From NCBI GenBank assembly GCA_023259235.1, contig JAHFQQ010000010.1:1-8685 (forward strand): DNA of 8,685 nt, in the 5' to 3' direction. The number at the start of each line of letters is the position of its first letter. The stretch's first letter is position 1. Of this stretch, positions 1 to 6,266 are shown one piece after another. The notes under the pieces are model-generated. The model saw nothing but the letters and a program-made list of their open reading frames with translations. It had not been told where the DNA came from and did no database searches. Source of the stretch: Polaromonas sp. GTDB lineage: Bacteria > Pseudomonadota > Gammaproteobacteria > Burkholderiales > Burkholderiaceae_C. The translations under genes were made by a program, and so were the position numbers.

Positions 1-397
1 CGGGTTTGCCGGTCTTCGGGTCGATCGGCGTCAGGCTGCCGTCGGGACGGCCTTCGGCATTGTTCGCCGCCCACAGGGTTTGCAGATCCCACGAGGGAAC
101 GACGTGCTGCGGGCTAAAACCCACACGAAACTTGTCCACCACCTTGAACGTCGCCGGATCGATCACATAGACATCGTTCGAGCGCACGTTGGGGACATAC
201 ACGCGGGGCAGCGCGCCGACTACCGCGGCGCTCAGATGTCCGGCGCCAGCTTCGCTGTACAGGTTGTCCGGGTTCACCACGGGCGGCATACCGGGCACCG
301 TGACCACCGGCGCGGCGGTAACGGCGATGCCGGCGGCACACAGGCCCGCCAGCGCGAGCGCGGCCAGGCGGGAGAGGGGACGAGAAATCAGGGTCAT
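1..397 (-). CDS. Exported YVTN beta-propeller protein (3' end outside window)
   Basis: The first 132 residues of a protein whose C terminus lies beyond the window edge. Residues 1 to about 29 form a signal peptide: short basic start, then an Ala/Leu-rich core. After a proline-rich linker comes a beta-propeller blade typical of the YVTN repeat family: RVYVPN at 66-70, then NDVYVIDPATFKVVDKF, then a second blade start around VGFSPQHVVPSWD and LWAANN. Such proteins fold as seven-bladed propellers in the periplasm; some are associated with PQQ-dependent oxidation or metal binding, but the family does not fix a function. The start is the ATG at 397, the only one placing a signal peptide at the N terminus; its ribosome binding site is weak. 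It follows the exported creatininase-like gene after 58 nt on the same strand, so the two are probably co-transcribed and act in the same compartment. Confidence 0.75.
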   Translation of the reverse strand, partial: MTLISRPLSRLAALALAGLCAAGIAVTAAPVVTVPGMPPVVNPDNLYSEAGAGHLSAAVVGALPRVYVPNVRSNDVYVIDPATFKVVDKFRVGFSPQHVVPSWDLQTLWAANNAEGRPDGSLTPIDPKTGKP

Positions 398-443
398 GGT
401 GGATTCCGTTTGAAAGTAAAGGAGTTGACTAAAGGCAGGCGTG

Positions 444-471
444 CACGGCGGCGTATCAGCGCGCCGCCGTG
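444..471 (-). promoter_or_regulatory. Perfect 10-bp hairpin over the creatininase-like stop codon
   Basis: CACGGCGGCG (444-453) and CGCCGCCGTG (462-471) are exact reverse complements separated by 8 nt. The structure contains the last codons and the TGA (456-458) of the upstream gene and ends 46 nt before the start of the propeller gene. On the minus strand no clear T-tract follows, so it could be an attenuator, a processing or stability stem, or a poor terminator that lowers expression of the second gene. On the plus strand it is followed by TCTTTCTTC, which is more terminator-like, but no plus-strand gene enters it. Confidence 0.45.
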
Positions 472-1271
472 TCTTTCTTCAGGGCGGCCACGGTTCTCGA
501 GACGATCGCATCCACGCCCAGCTGTCCGAGTTCGGCCGTCGAGCGGCGCGGGTCGCCCCCGTACACGCCATCGGCAGCGCCGGGCTTGGGTGCGCTGCGC
601 AGCTGCTGCAGCCGCACCATCCGGGGCGCGACCGCCAGCTGCAGCGAGGTGTCGGCCAGCGCCGCGTGCGCGCCGATCTCGTCGTCGCGCACGCCGTGCT
701 CGCGCAGGATCCTGGCAAAACCGTCGGAGCTGGCCGCGTAATACTCCGGCGGCACGAAGGCGCGTGCCGGTGAGCCGGCCCAGGCCTTGTTGAGACGGAC
801 CACCACGCGCCGTATGTCGTTCTGATAGCCCCCGTGATCGCCCAGGAAAATGATGTTCCTGAAGCCATGGACCTTCAGGCTGTTGGCGGCCGACTCGAGC
901 GTCTTCTCGAACACGTCGTCAGAGACGGTCAAGGTACCGGGAAAGCGCATGTGCGACGTCGGCGGTGCATAACTACCCTCGGGCACATAGGCAATGACGG
1001 GCGCGACGAGCGCATTGCCCAGCTCCTGCGCAATGCGCTGCGACAGCACCTTCACGCGGGCATTGTGCTTGCCCAGCGCGATGTAGGGGCCACTCTGTTC
1101 GGTCCCGCCAATCGGAATGATGGCCGTCGTCTTGCCTGCGGCCAGTGCGTCGCGCAGTTCGGTCCAGGTCACGTCTTCCAGCAGGACGCTCGCCGATTTC
1201 TGCGCCAGGGCCGCCTGTGCGGCGATGAGCAAAACGGCGCACCAGAATACGCGCCGCAACGAGACGGGCAT
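456..1271 (-). CDS. Exported creatininase-family protein
   Basis: A 271-residue protein with a signal peptide (basic MPVSLRR, hydrophobic core, likely cleavage after ALA at residue 23). The rest matches the creatininase/creatinine amidohydrolase fold, a metal-dependent family acting on amide bonds. Visible landmarks are IIPIGGTEQSGPYIALGKHN (51-70), the counterpart of the usual GSTEQHGPHLPLGTD; GDHGGYQ (144-150), counterpart of NGHGGN; and AHAALADTS (201-209), counterpart of HAGEIETS. Several usual metal ligands differ: the His two residues after the Glu is Ser60, the Asp is His69, and the Glu of the third motif is Leu205, while Glu58, His146 and His202 remain. The metal site is therefore altered or this is a divergent subfamily. 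Length is normal for the family. The substrate cannot be read from sequence; creatinine itself is unlikely given the export signal and changed motifs. It probably heads an operon with the propeller gene. Confidence 0.85.
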   Translation of the reverse strand: MPVSLRRVFWCAVLLIAAQAALAQKSASVLLEDVTWTELRDALAAGKTTAIIPIGGTEQSGPYIALGKHNARVKVLSQRIAQELGNALVAPVIAYVPEGSYAPPTSHMRFPGTLTVSDDVFEKTLESAANSLKVHGFRNIIFLGDHGGYQNDIRRVVVRLNKAWAGSPARAFVPPEYYAASSDGFARILREHGVRDDEIGAHAALADTSLQLAVAPRMVRLQQLRSAPKPGAADGVYGGDPRRSTAELGQLGVDAIVSRTVAALKKDTAAR

Positions 1272-1668
1272 GAAATTTCCCAGGTAAAGGCAGACTTAAG
1301 GCAGACCGGAAGCACTAGCCAATATGTCTGCGAAGATTGCCAGCATAAACCAACCGGTCGCATCCCTTCACGGGCCCACAGAGACACCCGCGTGGCAAAG
1401 CTGACGTCCGACGCCGCCAGGCGCCAAGTGGAGCCACGCCCGGACTGTCAATCGGTCCGTTCAACAACATCCATCACCCTGGAGATACTCATGATCCGCA
1501 TGTCTGAATTCACCATGTGTATCACCCTGATATCTGACCGGATCACTTTCATCCTTCGCTTGGAACCCTGAACACGAGCCACGGCAAGCTTTCCAGGACA
1601 AGCGCAGCCGGGCCCCGTCATGCCACAGGCGGAGCACGGCGGCTTGCAGTTTTCAGGTATTCCCATAG
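1272..1668. other. Intergenic region, no convincing gene
   Basis: This 397-bp gap separates the end of the MFS gene from the start of the creatininase-like gene and should contain the latter's promoter, but no strong -35/-10 pair is seen. On the plus strand a 26-codon frame (1491-1571, beginning MIRMSEFTMC) has a good GGAG eight bases before its ATG, but it resembles nothing I know. ATCACCCTG occurs twice as a direct repeat (1473-1481 and 1521-1529), 48 bp apart. A short inverted repeat CGGAC/GTCCG lies at 1441-1459. No T-tract terminator for the MFS gene was found. Confidence 0.5.
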
Positions 1669-2970
1669 TCAGAGATCCACCAATTCACTGCGGGCCTTCC
1701 AGACATTGCGGCAGCCGGTTTCGCGTATCCACCAAGAGGCTATGGCGCCGAACAGCGCCACCGCCGCCAGCAGCAGCAGGCCGGCGCGATAGTCTTCGGG
1801 TGTGTACAGGCGCGCACCGCTGCCGGTCAGTCCGCCTTGCCAGCGGTTGTCCATCACCCAGCCCGCCAAGGGTTGCAGCACGGCCCCCGCGAGAAAGCCA
1901 GCCATGTTGGTGACGCTGGTTGACATGCCCGACAGCAGCGGCGCGTTCACCTCCTTGGTGCAAGCCCAGGTCAGCGTGAAGCCAGCCGTGACGACACCCA
2001 TCAGGGTGAACAGCATATAGCTTCCCGCCAGCGGCAACACCACGTCCGAGAGCAGGGCCAGCCAGATCAGTACGTACAGATGGCTGCTGATGATCAGCAG
2101 TGGCTTGCGTTTACCCAGCCGGTCTGACAGCGTGCCGATGAACATGCACCCCAGTGCAAAGCCGGCGAAGTACAGGCTGACGTGATTGGCCGCGACAGTA
2201 CGCGTCATGCCGTGGGCCTGCGTCAGGAACGGCGTTGCCCACAGTCCGGCGAAGGCGAAGAAGCTGCCACAAATACCGAAATTGACAAACACCGTGGGCC
2301 ATGTGTCTCGATTTTTTAGCACGGAAAGCAGCCCGGTGGTGATGAGCTTTCGATCAAAATGGCGCTTCGGCTCAGGTTTTCCAGCCACCGGTGGCCGGTC
2401 GCGCACCAGTATCCAGCAGGCAATGCCCAGCAGCAGTGAAACGCCCGCCAAACCAACAAAAATACCGCGCCAGCTGGTTGTCTGGGCCAGCCAGGAGAGT
2501 GGCGCGCCAGCGAGCACCGAGCCGAGGTTGCCGATCAGCATGGACAGACCCACCAGCGTGGCAAAGCGTCTTTCTTCAAAGGACACCGCAATGATCTTGA
2601 GCATGGCAATAAAGGTCACCGACACCCCCAGCCCTATCAGGGTTCGTCCGACAAGCGCCAACGCCATGCCAGGGGCCAGGCCAAACATCAGGCTGCCAGC
2701 CCCGCCCACGATGCCGCCGATCAGCAAAATGCGGCGCGGCCCGAAGGTGTCGACGAGAATGCCGGTGGGCACCTGCATCAGCGTGTAGACGTAGAAATAG
2801 GTCGCCGCCAGCGCGCCTAGCGAGGATGCAGTGGTGTTGAACGCGGCCACCAGATCTGGCACGATCCCCGCTGGCGCGAAACGCTGAAAAAAGGAAAGTA
2901 CGTAGGCGGCGATGACGATGGTCAGCGCCATGGTGCGGCGCCGGCGCAGACTTCTGGAAGATTCGACCAT
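1669..2970 (-). CDS. MFS transporter, 12 transmembrane segments
   Basis: A 433-residue inner-membrane secondary transporter of the major facilitator superfamily. The conserved loop motif A occurs in both halves: TGILVDTFGPRR (69-80) between helices 2 and 3, and GTLSDRLGKRKP (279-290) between helices 8 and 9, as expected from the internal duplication. A long polar linker (about 190-212, DRPPVAGKPEPKRHFDR) sits between helices 6 and 7. The ATG at 2970 gives a short basic N terminus (MVESSRSLRRRR) and a normal family length. The frame stays open to an ATG at 3105, but that adds 45 polar residues of unlikely composition; the ATG at 2931 is another option. No start has a strong ribosome binding site. 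It is divergent from the glutaredoxin-fold gene. The transported compound is not identifiable; organic anions or drugs are common for this sequence type. Confidence 0.85.
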   Translation of the reverse strand: MVESSRSLRRRRTMALTIVIAAYVLSFFQRFAPAGIVPDLVAAFNTTASSLGALAATYFYVYTLMQVPTGILVDTFGPRRILLIGGIVGGAGSLMFGLAPGMALALVGRTLIGLGVSVTFIAMLKIIAVSFEERRFATLVGLSMLIGNLGSVLAGAPLSWLAQTTSWRGIFVGLAGVSLLLGIACWILVRDRPPVAGKPEPKRHFDRKLITTGLLSVLKNRDTWPTVFVNFGICGSFFAFAGLWATPFLTQAHGMTRTVAANHVSLYFAGFALGCMFIGTLSDRLGKRKPLLIISSHLYVLIWLALLSDVVLPLAGSYMLFTLMGVVTAGFTLTWACTKEVNAPLLSGMSTSVTNMAGFLAGAVLQPLAGWVMDNRWQGGLTGSGARLYTPEDYRAGLLLLAAVALFGAIASWWIRETGCRNVWKARSELVDL

Positions 2971-3199
2971 ATAGGGTCGAGTATCGCATCGCTTCGCGTG
3001 ACGAAGTTGCGGACTGCGTGGCTGGTTCAGATATTGAAAGTCATGTATGGCCTGCCTCATTGTGAGGAAATCCCGAGTAACATCCCGAAAAACCGCACTT
3101 TTCATGGCTGATCAAGGTACGATACTTCAGGCGATGCGGTTGAAGTTTCTGGCCATGAGAGCGTTCAGCTCGCCGCACATCACCACAGTGGAATCCATC

Positions 3200-3586
3200 A
3201 TGACCCGCAGCATTCTCGACGAGGCTCATATTCATCCCGCCATTCGCAAGGCCATGGCTAACGATCACGCTGAAATCATCAGCGAGGTGAAGGCCGCCAT
3301 CGCAAGCAATAGTGTTGTGGTAGTCGGTATGGCACAAAATCCCTTTCCCCGAAAGGCGCGCAAGGCGCTCGATGCGATCGGCGCGCCCTACAAGTACCTT
3401 GAATATGGCAGCTATCTTGGCCAGTGGAGGCGTCGCAACAGCCTCAAGATGTGGACTGGCTGGCCAACCTTCCCTATGGTGTTTGTCAATGGGCTGCTGG
3501 TGGGTGGCGCCGCCGATTTGCGGCGGTTGATTGACAGCGGGGAATTCTCACGCATGGTTGCCGATAAGTTTATGGCACCCGGCTGA
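3200..3586 (+). CDS. Glutaredoxin-fold protein lacking all cysteines
   Basis: A 128-residue protein with an N-terminal helical extension (1-35) followed by a glutaredoxin-like domain. Fold landmarks are strand VVVVG (39-43), helix RKARKALDAIGAP, the TFP cis-proline motif (90-92), VFVNG (94-98), the VGG turn (101-103) and ADLRRLIDSGE. The active-site CPYC/CGFS position is occupied by NPFP (47-50), and there is no cysteine anywhere, so it cannot do dithiol or monothiol chemistry and cannot ligate an Fe-S cluster through its own thiol. It may be a binding or regulatory relative of glutaredoxins. The ATG at 3200 was chosen because the domain begins soon after and GGAA lies upstream; the frame is open back to 3047 but that part looks non-coding. 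A possible promoter is TTTTCA (3099-3104), 16 bp, GATACT (3121-3126). It is divergent from the MFS gene. Confidence 0.8.
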   Translation: MTRSILDEAHIHPAIRKAMANDHAEIISEVKAAIASNSVVVVGMAQNPFPRKARKALDAIGAPYKYLEYGSYLGQWRRRNSLKMWTGWPTFPMVFVNGLLVGGAADLRRLIDSGEFSRMVADKFMAPG

Positions 3587-3590
3587 GTCT

Positions 3591-3610
3591 GGTGCAGCGC
3601 CGCCTGCACC
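3591..3610 (+). terminator. Hairpin just after the glutaredoxin-fold gene
   Basis: GGTGCAG (3591-3597) pairs perfectly with CTGCACC (3604-3610) around a 6-nt loop. With one bulged C the stem extends to nine pairs (CT before, AG after). It starts 4 nt after the TGA. No T-tract follows directly, so it could be a weak terminator or an mRNA-stabilising stem. Confidence 0.4.
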
Positions 3611-3628
3611 CAGGTGCTTCGCGGTCCG

Positions 3629-3787
3629 TTATTTCTTCGCCGCGCACGCAACCTTGTCGAGCACGGGCGACAAGTCACTCGCTGGTGCCCTGAAGAAAGT
3701 AGTTTTACCTGTACCATCGGGACCGCAGCGCCTGAAACTCTCCCGGCTCCTGAAAAAAATGACGCTGGCATAGCGATGGCCGTCAGA
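3629..3787 (-). pseudogene. Possible remnant of an ABC-transporter ATPase (Walker A)
   Basis: In the minus frame ending at a TAA (3629-3631) the translation includes RESFRRCGPDGTGKTTFFRA. This fits the segment EVFGLIGPDGAGKTTLFRM seen in ABC ATPases of the YbhF/RbbA kind, including the GPDGxGKTT P-loop (3698-3724) and the preceding Glu-x-Phe. Nothing downstream resembles the Q-loop, signature or Walker B, and the frame closes after 24 more residues, so this would be a small decayed piece. A short P-loop can arise by chance, and part of the stretch also serves as the HIT gene terminator. Low confidence. Confidence 0.25.
3753..3785 (-). terminator. Rho-independent terminator of the HIT gene
   Basis: Reading the minus strand, TGACG (3785-3781) pairs with CGTCA (3764-3760), with partial pairing (GGC/GCC) inside the 16-nt span, and is followed at once by seven T residues (3759-3753). 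It lies 25 nt after the HIT stop codon. The stem is short and interrupted, so efficiency may be moderate. Confidence 0.5.
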
Positions 3788-3810
3788 TCAGGTGACGCGC
3801 GGGAGCGTAC

Positions 3811-4215
3811 TCAAGGCAACTTGATCCTGTTGGCGTAGCTGCGCAACACGTCCAGCCCAGGCTCCTTGCGTGGCCAGATCAAGCCGACTCCGTCGCCCTC
3901 GTAGCGCGGCAGCACGTGCAAATGCAGGTGTGGCACAGTTTGCCAACCCGCAGGCTTGTTGGCTTGCAGGATGGTCATTCCGTCCGGCTGGAACGCCGCC
4001 TGAACTGCCCTCGCTATTCTTGCGGCAGTGCGCATCATGGCGCACAGCGAGTCTTCATCGGCGTCCATCAGGGTCTCATAGGGTTTCCTGGTGGCGACCA
4101 GCACGTGCCCCGGATTGACCTGACCGGCATCCATGAATGCGTAAACATAATCGTCTTCGTACACTTTGATGCTCGGAATTTCACCGCGAATGATTCTTGA
4201 AAATACGGTTGTCAT
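3811..4215 (-). CDS. HIT-family nucleotide hydrolase/transferase
   Basis: A 134-residue cytoplasmic protein of the histidine triad superfamily. The catalytic triad motif is PHLHLHVLPR (95-104), with His96, His98 and His100; upstream is the conserved ILQANKPAGWQTVPH nucleotide-binding segment, and the N terminus MTTVFSRIIRGEIPSIKVYEDD matches the typical HIT opening IFCKIVxGEIPxxxVYED. Members hydrolyse adenosine phosphoramidates or related nucleotidyl compounds through a nucleotidyl-histidine intermediate. The zinc-binding cysteines found near the N terminus of many homologues are absent (FSRI instead of FCKI). The ATG at 4215 has AAAGGTG upstream at good spacing; the frame is open to 4359 but the added residues do not resemble the family. 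It is divergent from the thioredoxin-like gene and has its own terminator. Exact substrate is unknown. Confidence 0.9.
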   Translation of the reverse strand: MTTVFSRIIRGEIPSIKVYEDDYVYAFMDAGQVNPGHVLVATRKPYETLMDADEDSLCAMMRTAARIARAVQAAFQPDGMTILQANKPAGWQTVPHLHLHVLPRYEGDGVGLIWPRKEPGLDVLRSYANRIKLP

Positions 4216-4817
4216 GGTTGACACCTTTTGATTTAACGTGGTAGTGCATCTGCATTTTAGGGGTGGCATTTCCGCCCCGTCTGCAAGCCATGCGTTGAGA
4301 AGGGAGTTGCGCCGTCCGCCTGGAACCGCGATGTCATTATGGGTTCCAATAGTAGCCATGAAAGCACACTCAGGTTCCCAAAAGGGCGGCGAAGCCTCTG
4401 TCTGCGGGGGTGGGTCAGCTAACCTCGTTATTGTTGCCGGGCATCAGCGACTGGTATGCATCCCTGCGCTTTTTCTGGACCGCGCACGGAGCAGCCGGCG
4501 CATGCTCCACCGCGCTGCATCATGAGCGCCGCCACCGCCGGAAGTCCGACACGCCAGCAACGCGGTTGTGGCACTGCTGCCAGGAAGGCGCACAGAGCCT
4601 GACGAGCTTTGAGCGGCGCAGCTTGACATGGAAGGCGTACAACCATTTCATTGCCGTGCTTATACGGTGACGCGCGCCATTGCGCCAGGTGCAGCGCTGA
4701 CATGCGGTGAGGTCGCTGTGCTATCGGCCAGACCCCTGGGCACAACCCGCTTGCATAGGCAACCATGTCCAAATGGTGCAGGACCAATGCTCCACATCAA
4801 GATTGCAGAAAGATTGT
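4216..4817. other. 600-bp divergent intergenic region without an identifiable gene
   Basis: This region lies between the HIT and thioredoxin-like starts. Near the HIT side, GGGGTGG (4260-4266) and CCGCCCC (4272-4278) form a 7-pair stem (one G-T wobble) with a 5-nt loop, which would fall in the HIT leader or promoter. Several frames of 60 to 120 codons are open on both strands between 4410 and 4790, but none has a recognisable family, a good ribosome binding site or a coherent hydrophobic pattern. A minus frame ending in a TGA at 4415 and reading KKRRDAYQSLMPGNNNEVS looks protein-like and is interrupted by a stop about 35 codons upstream, so the region may hold a decayed gene. Confidence 0.4.
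4623..4651 (+). promoter_or_regulatory. Sigma70-type promoter candidate for the thioredoxin-like gene
   Basis: A perfect -35 hexamer TTGACA (4623-4628) is followed after 17 bp by TTTCAT (4646-4651), four of six matches to TATAAT. Transcription would start near 4658, giving a leader of about 160 nt to the ATG at 4818. This is a sequence match only. Confidence 0.35.
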
Positions 4818-5318
4818 ATGAAACCAGAATTTGAAACTGCCCCGGCGCTGCATGTATCCGAATGGATCAACGCGGACAAACACATCACTTTGGCGGATTT
4901 GCGCGGGCGCGTCGTCGTGTTGCACGCATTTCAAATGCTGTGCCCCGGCTGTGTATCCCATGGCATTCCGCAGGCGATCAATATTTACAATGCCTTTTCT
5001 CGGAATGATGTGGTTGTGCTTGGGCTGCACACCGTGTTTGAACACCATGCGGTGATGGGGCCCGAAGCGCTGAAAGTCTTTATGCGCGAGTACCGCATCC
5101 CATTCCCGGTAGGTGTCGATGATGCAGTATCAGGTAGCGATATCCCCATGACGATGCAGGCGTATGGCTGGCGCGGAACGCCCAGCATGGTGGTGATTGA
5201 CCGCAACGGAGCAGTCCGCCTCAACCATTTTGGAATGCTGGACGATTTGCGTGTGGGGGCTCTGTTGGGGCAACTGGTGACAGAGCAAGCGAGCCCACCT
5301 CCGGCCAAGAGTTTCTGA
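4818..5318 (+). CDS. Thioredoxin-like (TlpA/redoxin) protein with CPGC motif
   Basis: A 166-residue thioredoxin-fold protein. After a short N-terminal segment (HVSEWINADKHITLADLRG, the usual TlpA/AhpC entry to the first strand) comes RVVVLHAFQMLCPGC with the redox pair Cys42/Cys45, then a helix, strand DVVVLGLHTVF, the insert with FMREYRIPFPVGVDD common to TlpA/peroxiredoxin-like proteins, the cis-proline loop RGTPSMVVIDRNG (Pro122), and a C-terminal helix. The motif is CPGC instead of the WCxxC of classical thioredoxins; the residue before the first Cys is Leu. No signal peptide or membrane helix is seen, so it should act in the cytoplasm, probably as a thiol-disulfide reductase or thiol peroxidase-like enzyme. 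The ATG at 4818 fits the domain start; the frame extends upstream to 4707 without family-like sequence. Its partner is unknown. Confidence 0.85.
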   Translation: MKPEFETAPALHVSEWINADKHITLADLRGRVVVLHAFQMLCPGCVSHGIPQAINIYNAFSRNDVVVLGLHTVFEHHAVMGPEALKVFMREYRIPFPVGVDDAVSGSDIPMTMQAYGWRGTPSMVVIDRNGAVRLNHFGMLDDLRVGALLGQLVTEQASPPPAKSF

Positions 5319-5480
5319 CCCCCGCCTGAGCGTCGTTTGGGTGGCCTCCAGCTTCAATATCGACAAGCTGCGCGGCTACAAGGAAAAGGTCGCCGGCAAG
5401 CCGACCATCGCGCGTTGCCATGAAATTTTGATCGGCACGAATCACGTTTGGGGAAGAAACAAGTGGCACAACCCAATATG

Positions 5481-6050
5481 TCACCGCCTGTCAGGTCGCG
5501 ACAGGGGGACCCAGAGCGGCAGCATTGAGGCGAGCACGCCGTCCTTGAGGATCAGGTGATGATAGAGTGCCGCCAGCGCGTGAAATCCGGCCAGCCACAA
5601 GATGGCGTCGCCCAGCCATGTATGAATCGTGGCGATCGTCGCGCCCACGTCGTGCGACGTTGCAAGCGGAGGTGCAATCCGCACGCCACTGAGCAGCGTC
5701 AGGGGATGACCTTCGAGCCACGCGCCAGCGATGGCCGTTATCGGGATCGCCAAAAGCAGCAGGTAGAGCACCGCCTGAACGGTCTTTGCAGCCATATCCA
5801 TCCAGCGCGGCAGCTCCAGCGGATCCGGCCTGCGGTCAACCATGCGCCACAGCGCCCGCAGGAAAACAAGTACGAACACACACAAGCCCAGCGTCTCGTG
5901 AATCTGCCGGTCGAAATCGCGGGCCACGGAGTAAACCCGTTGCTCAGAGCCACCAGGGCCATACAGGAAAGTGACAAGTACCAAAAGTGCCGTGGCCCAG
6001 TGAAAGGCCTGAGCAACTTTTCCGTAACGTGTCGTCGAGTGGTTCAGCAT
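5481..6050 (-). CDS. Cytochrome b561 (CybB-like), four transmembrane helices
   Basis: A 189-residue inner-membrane di-heme b cytochrome. Four hydrophobic segments are seen at about 13-30, 50-68, 91-113 and 142-168. The heme-ligand histidines match E. coli CybB in spacing: His17 (AFHW), His51 (IHETLG), His143 (IHTWLGD) and His157 (GFHALAALYHH). The family exchanges electrons between the quinone pool and other donors or acceptors; E. coli CybB is a superoxide:ubiquinone oxidoreductase. The start is decided by a near-perfect AGGAGG (6062-6057) six bases before the ATG. It is the last gene of the run that begins with the heme-copper oxidase, 19 nt after the small RND-like peptide, so it may pass electrons to or from that system (inference). 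It converges on the thioredoxin-like gene with no clear terminator in between. Confidence 0.9.
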   Translation of the reverse strand: MLNHSTTRYGKVAQAFHWATALLVLVTFLYGPGGSEQRVYSVARDFDRQIHETLGLCVFVLVFLRALWRMVDRRPDPLELPRWMDMAAKTVQAVLYLLLLAIPITAIAGAWLEGHPLTLLSGVRIAPPLATSHDVGATIATIHTWLGDAILWLAGFHALAALYHHLILKDGVLASMLPLWVPLSRPDRR

Positions 6051-6069
6051 TTCTTTCCTCCTGAGGGGC

Positions 6070-6237
6070 TCATGACTCGGGCGTCGTCACCGGACCATGC
6101 CCGCTGAAGCGCTCCAGCACGAGGGAGATCACCGGTGTAATGAAGAGCGTGATCGCCCGGGAAAAGACCAGGCCATCAATCGCGCGAGCGGCCACTGCCA
6201 CAATGGACAATTTTCCGCCTTTTCGCAATCCGCGCAC
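6070..6237 (-). CDS. 55-residue membrane peptide resembling an RND permease C terminus
   Basis: A small gene starting with GTG at 6237, preceded by AAGGAG (6249-6244) at a 6-nt spacing, and ending in a TGA at 6070. The core IDGLVFSRAITLFITPVISL followed by VLERFSG matches the last transmembrane helix and tail of RND efflux permeases (typical form GGLxFSTxLTLFxxPVxYLLxER). A basic RGLRKGGK N terminus precedes it, giving a single-pass membrane peptide. A TAA closes the frame just upstream of the start, so no larger RND gene is present here. It sits between the CtaG-like gene (29 nt) and cytochrome b561 (19 nt), all on one strand. Either it is the leftover of an RND gene deleted when the operon was assembled, or it is a translated small membrane protein. 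The similarity is clear; whether it is functional is open. Confidence 0.5.
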   Translation of the reverse strand: MRGLRKGGKLSIVAVAARAIDGLVFSRAITLFITPVISLVLERFSGHGPVTTPES

Positions 6238-6266
6238 TGTCCGCTCCTTTTAGGACCGATTCTGCC

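Noticed and set aside
834..1571. Plus-strand open frame of 245 codons across the creatininase-like gene and the gap
   Set aside because: It is mostly the antisense of a well-supported gene, has no ribosome binding site and resembles no family.
2971..3105. 45-residue N-terminal extension of the MFS transporter
   Set aside because: Polar, unlike MFS N termini, no ribosome binding site, and it would occupy the divergent promoter region.
3047..3199. 51-residue N-terminal extension of the glutaredoxin-fold protein
   Set aside because: No domain-like sequence and it overlaps the probable promoter; the ATG at 3200 fits better.
4428..4787. Minus-strand frame of 119 codons in the divergent gap
   Set aside because: No family resemblance, no ribosome binding site, irregular composition with many Cys, Ala and Arg typical of chance frames.
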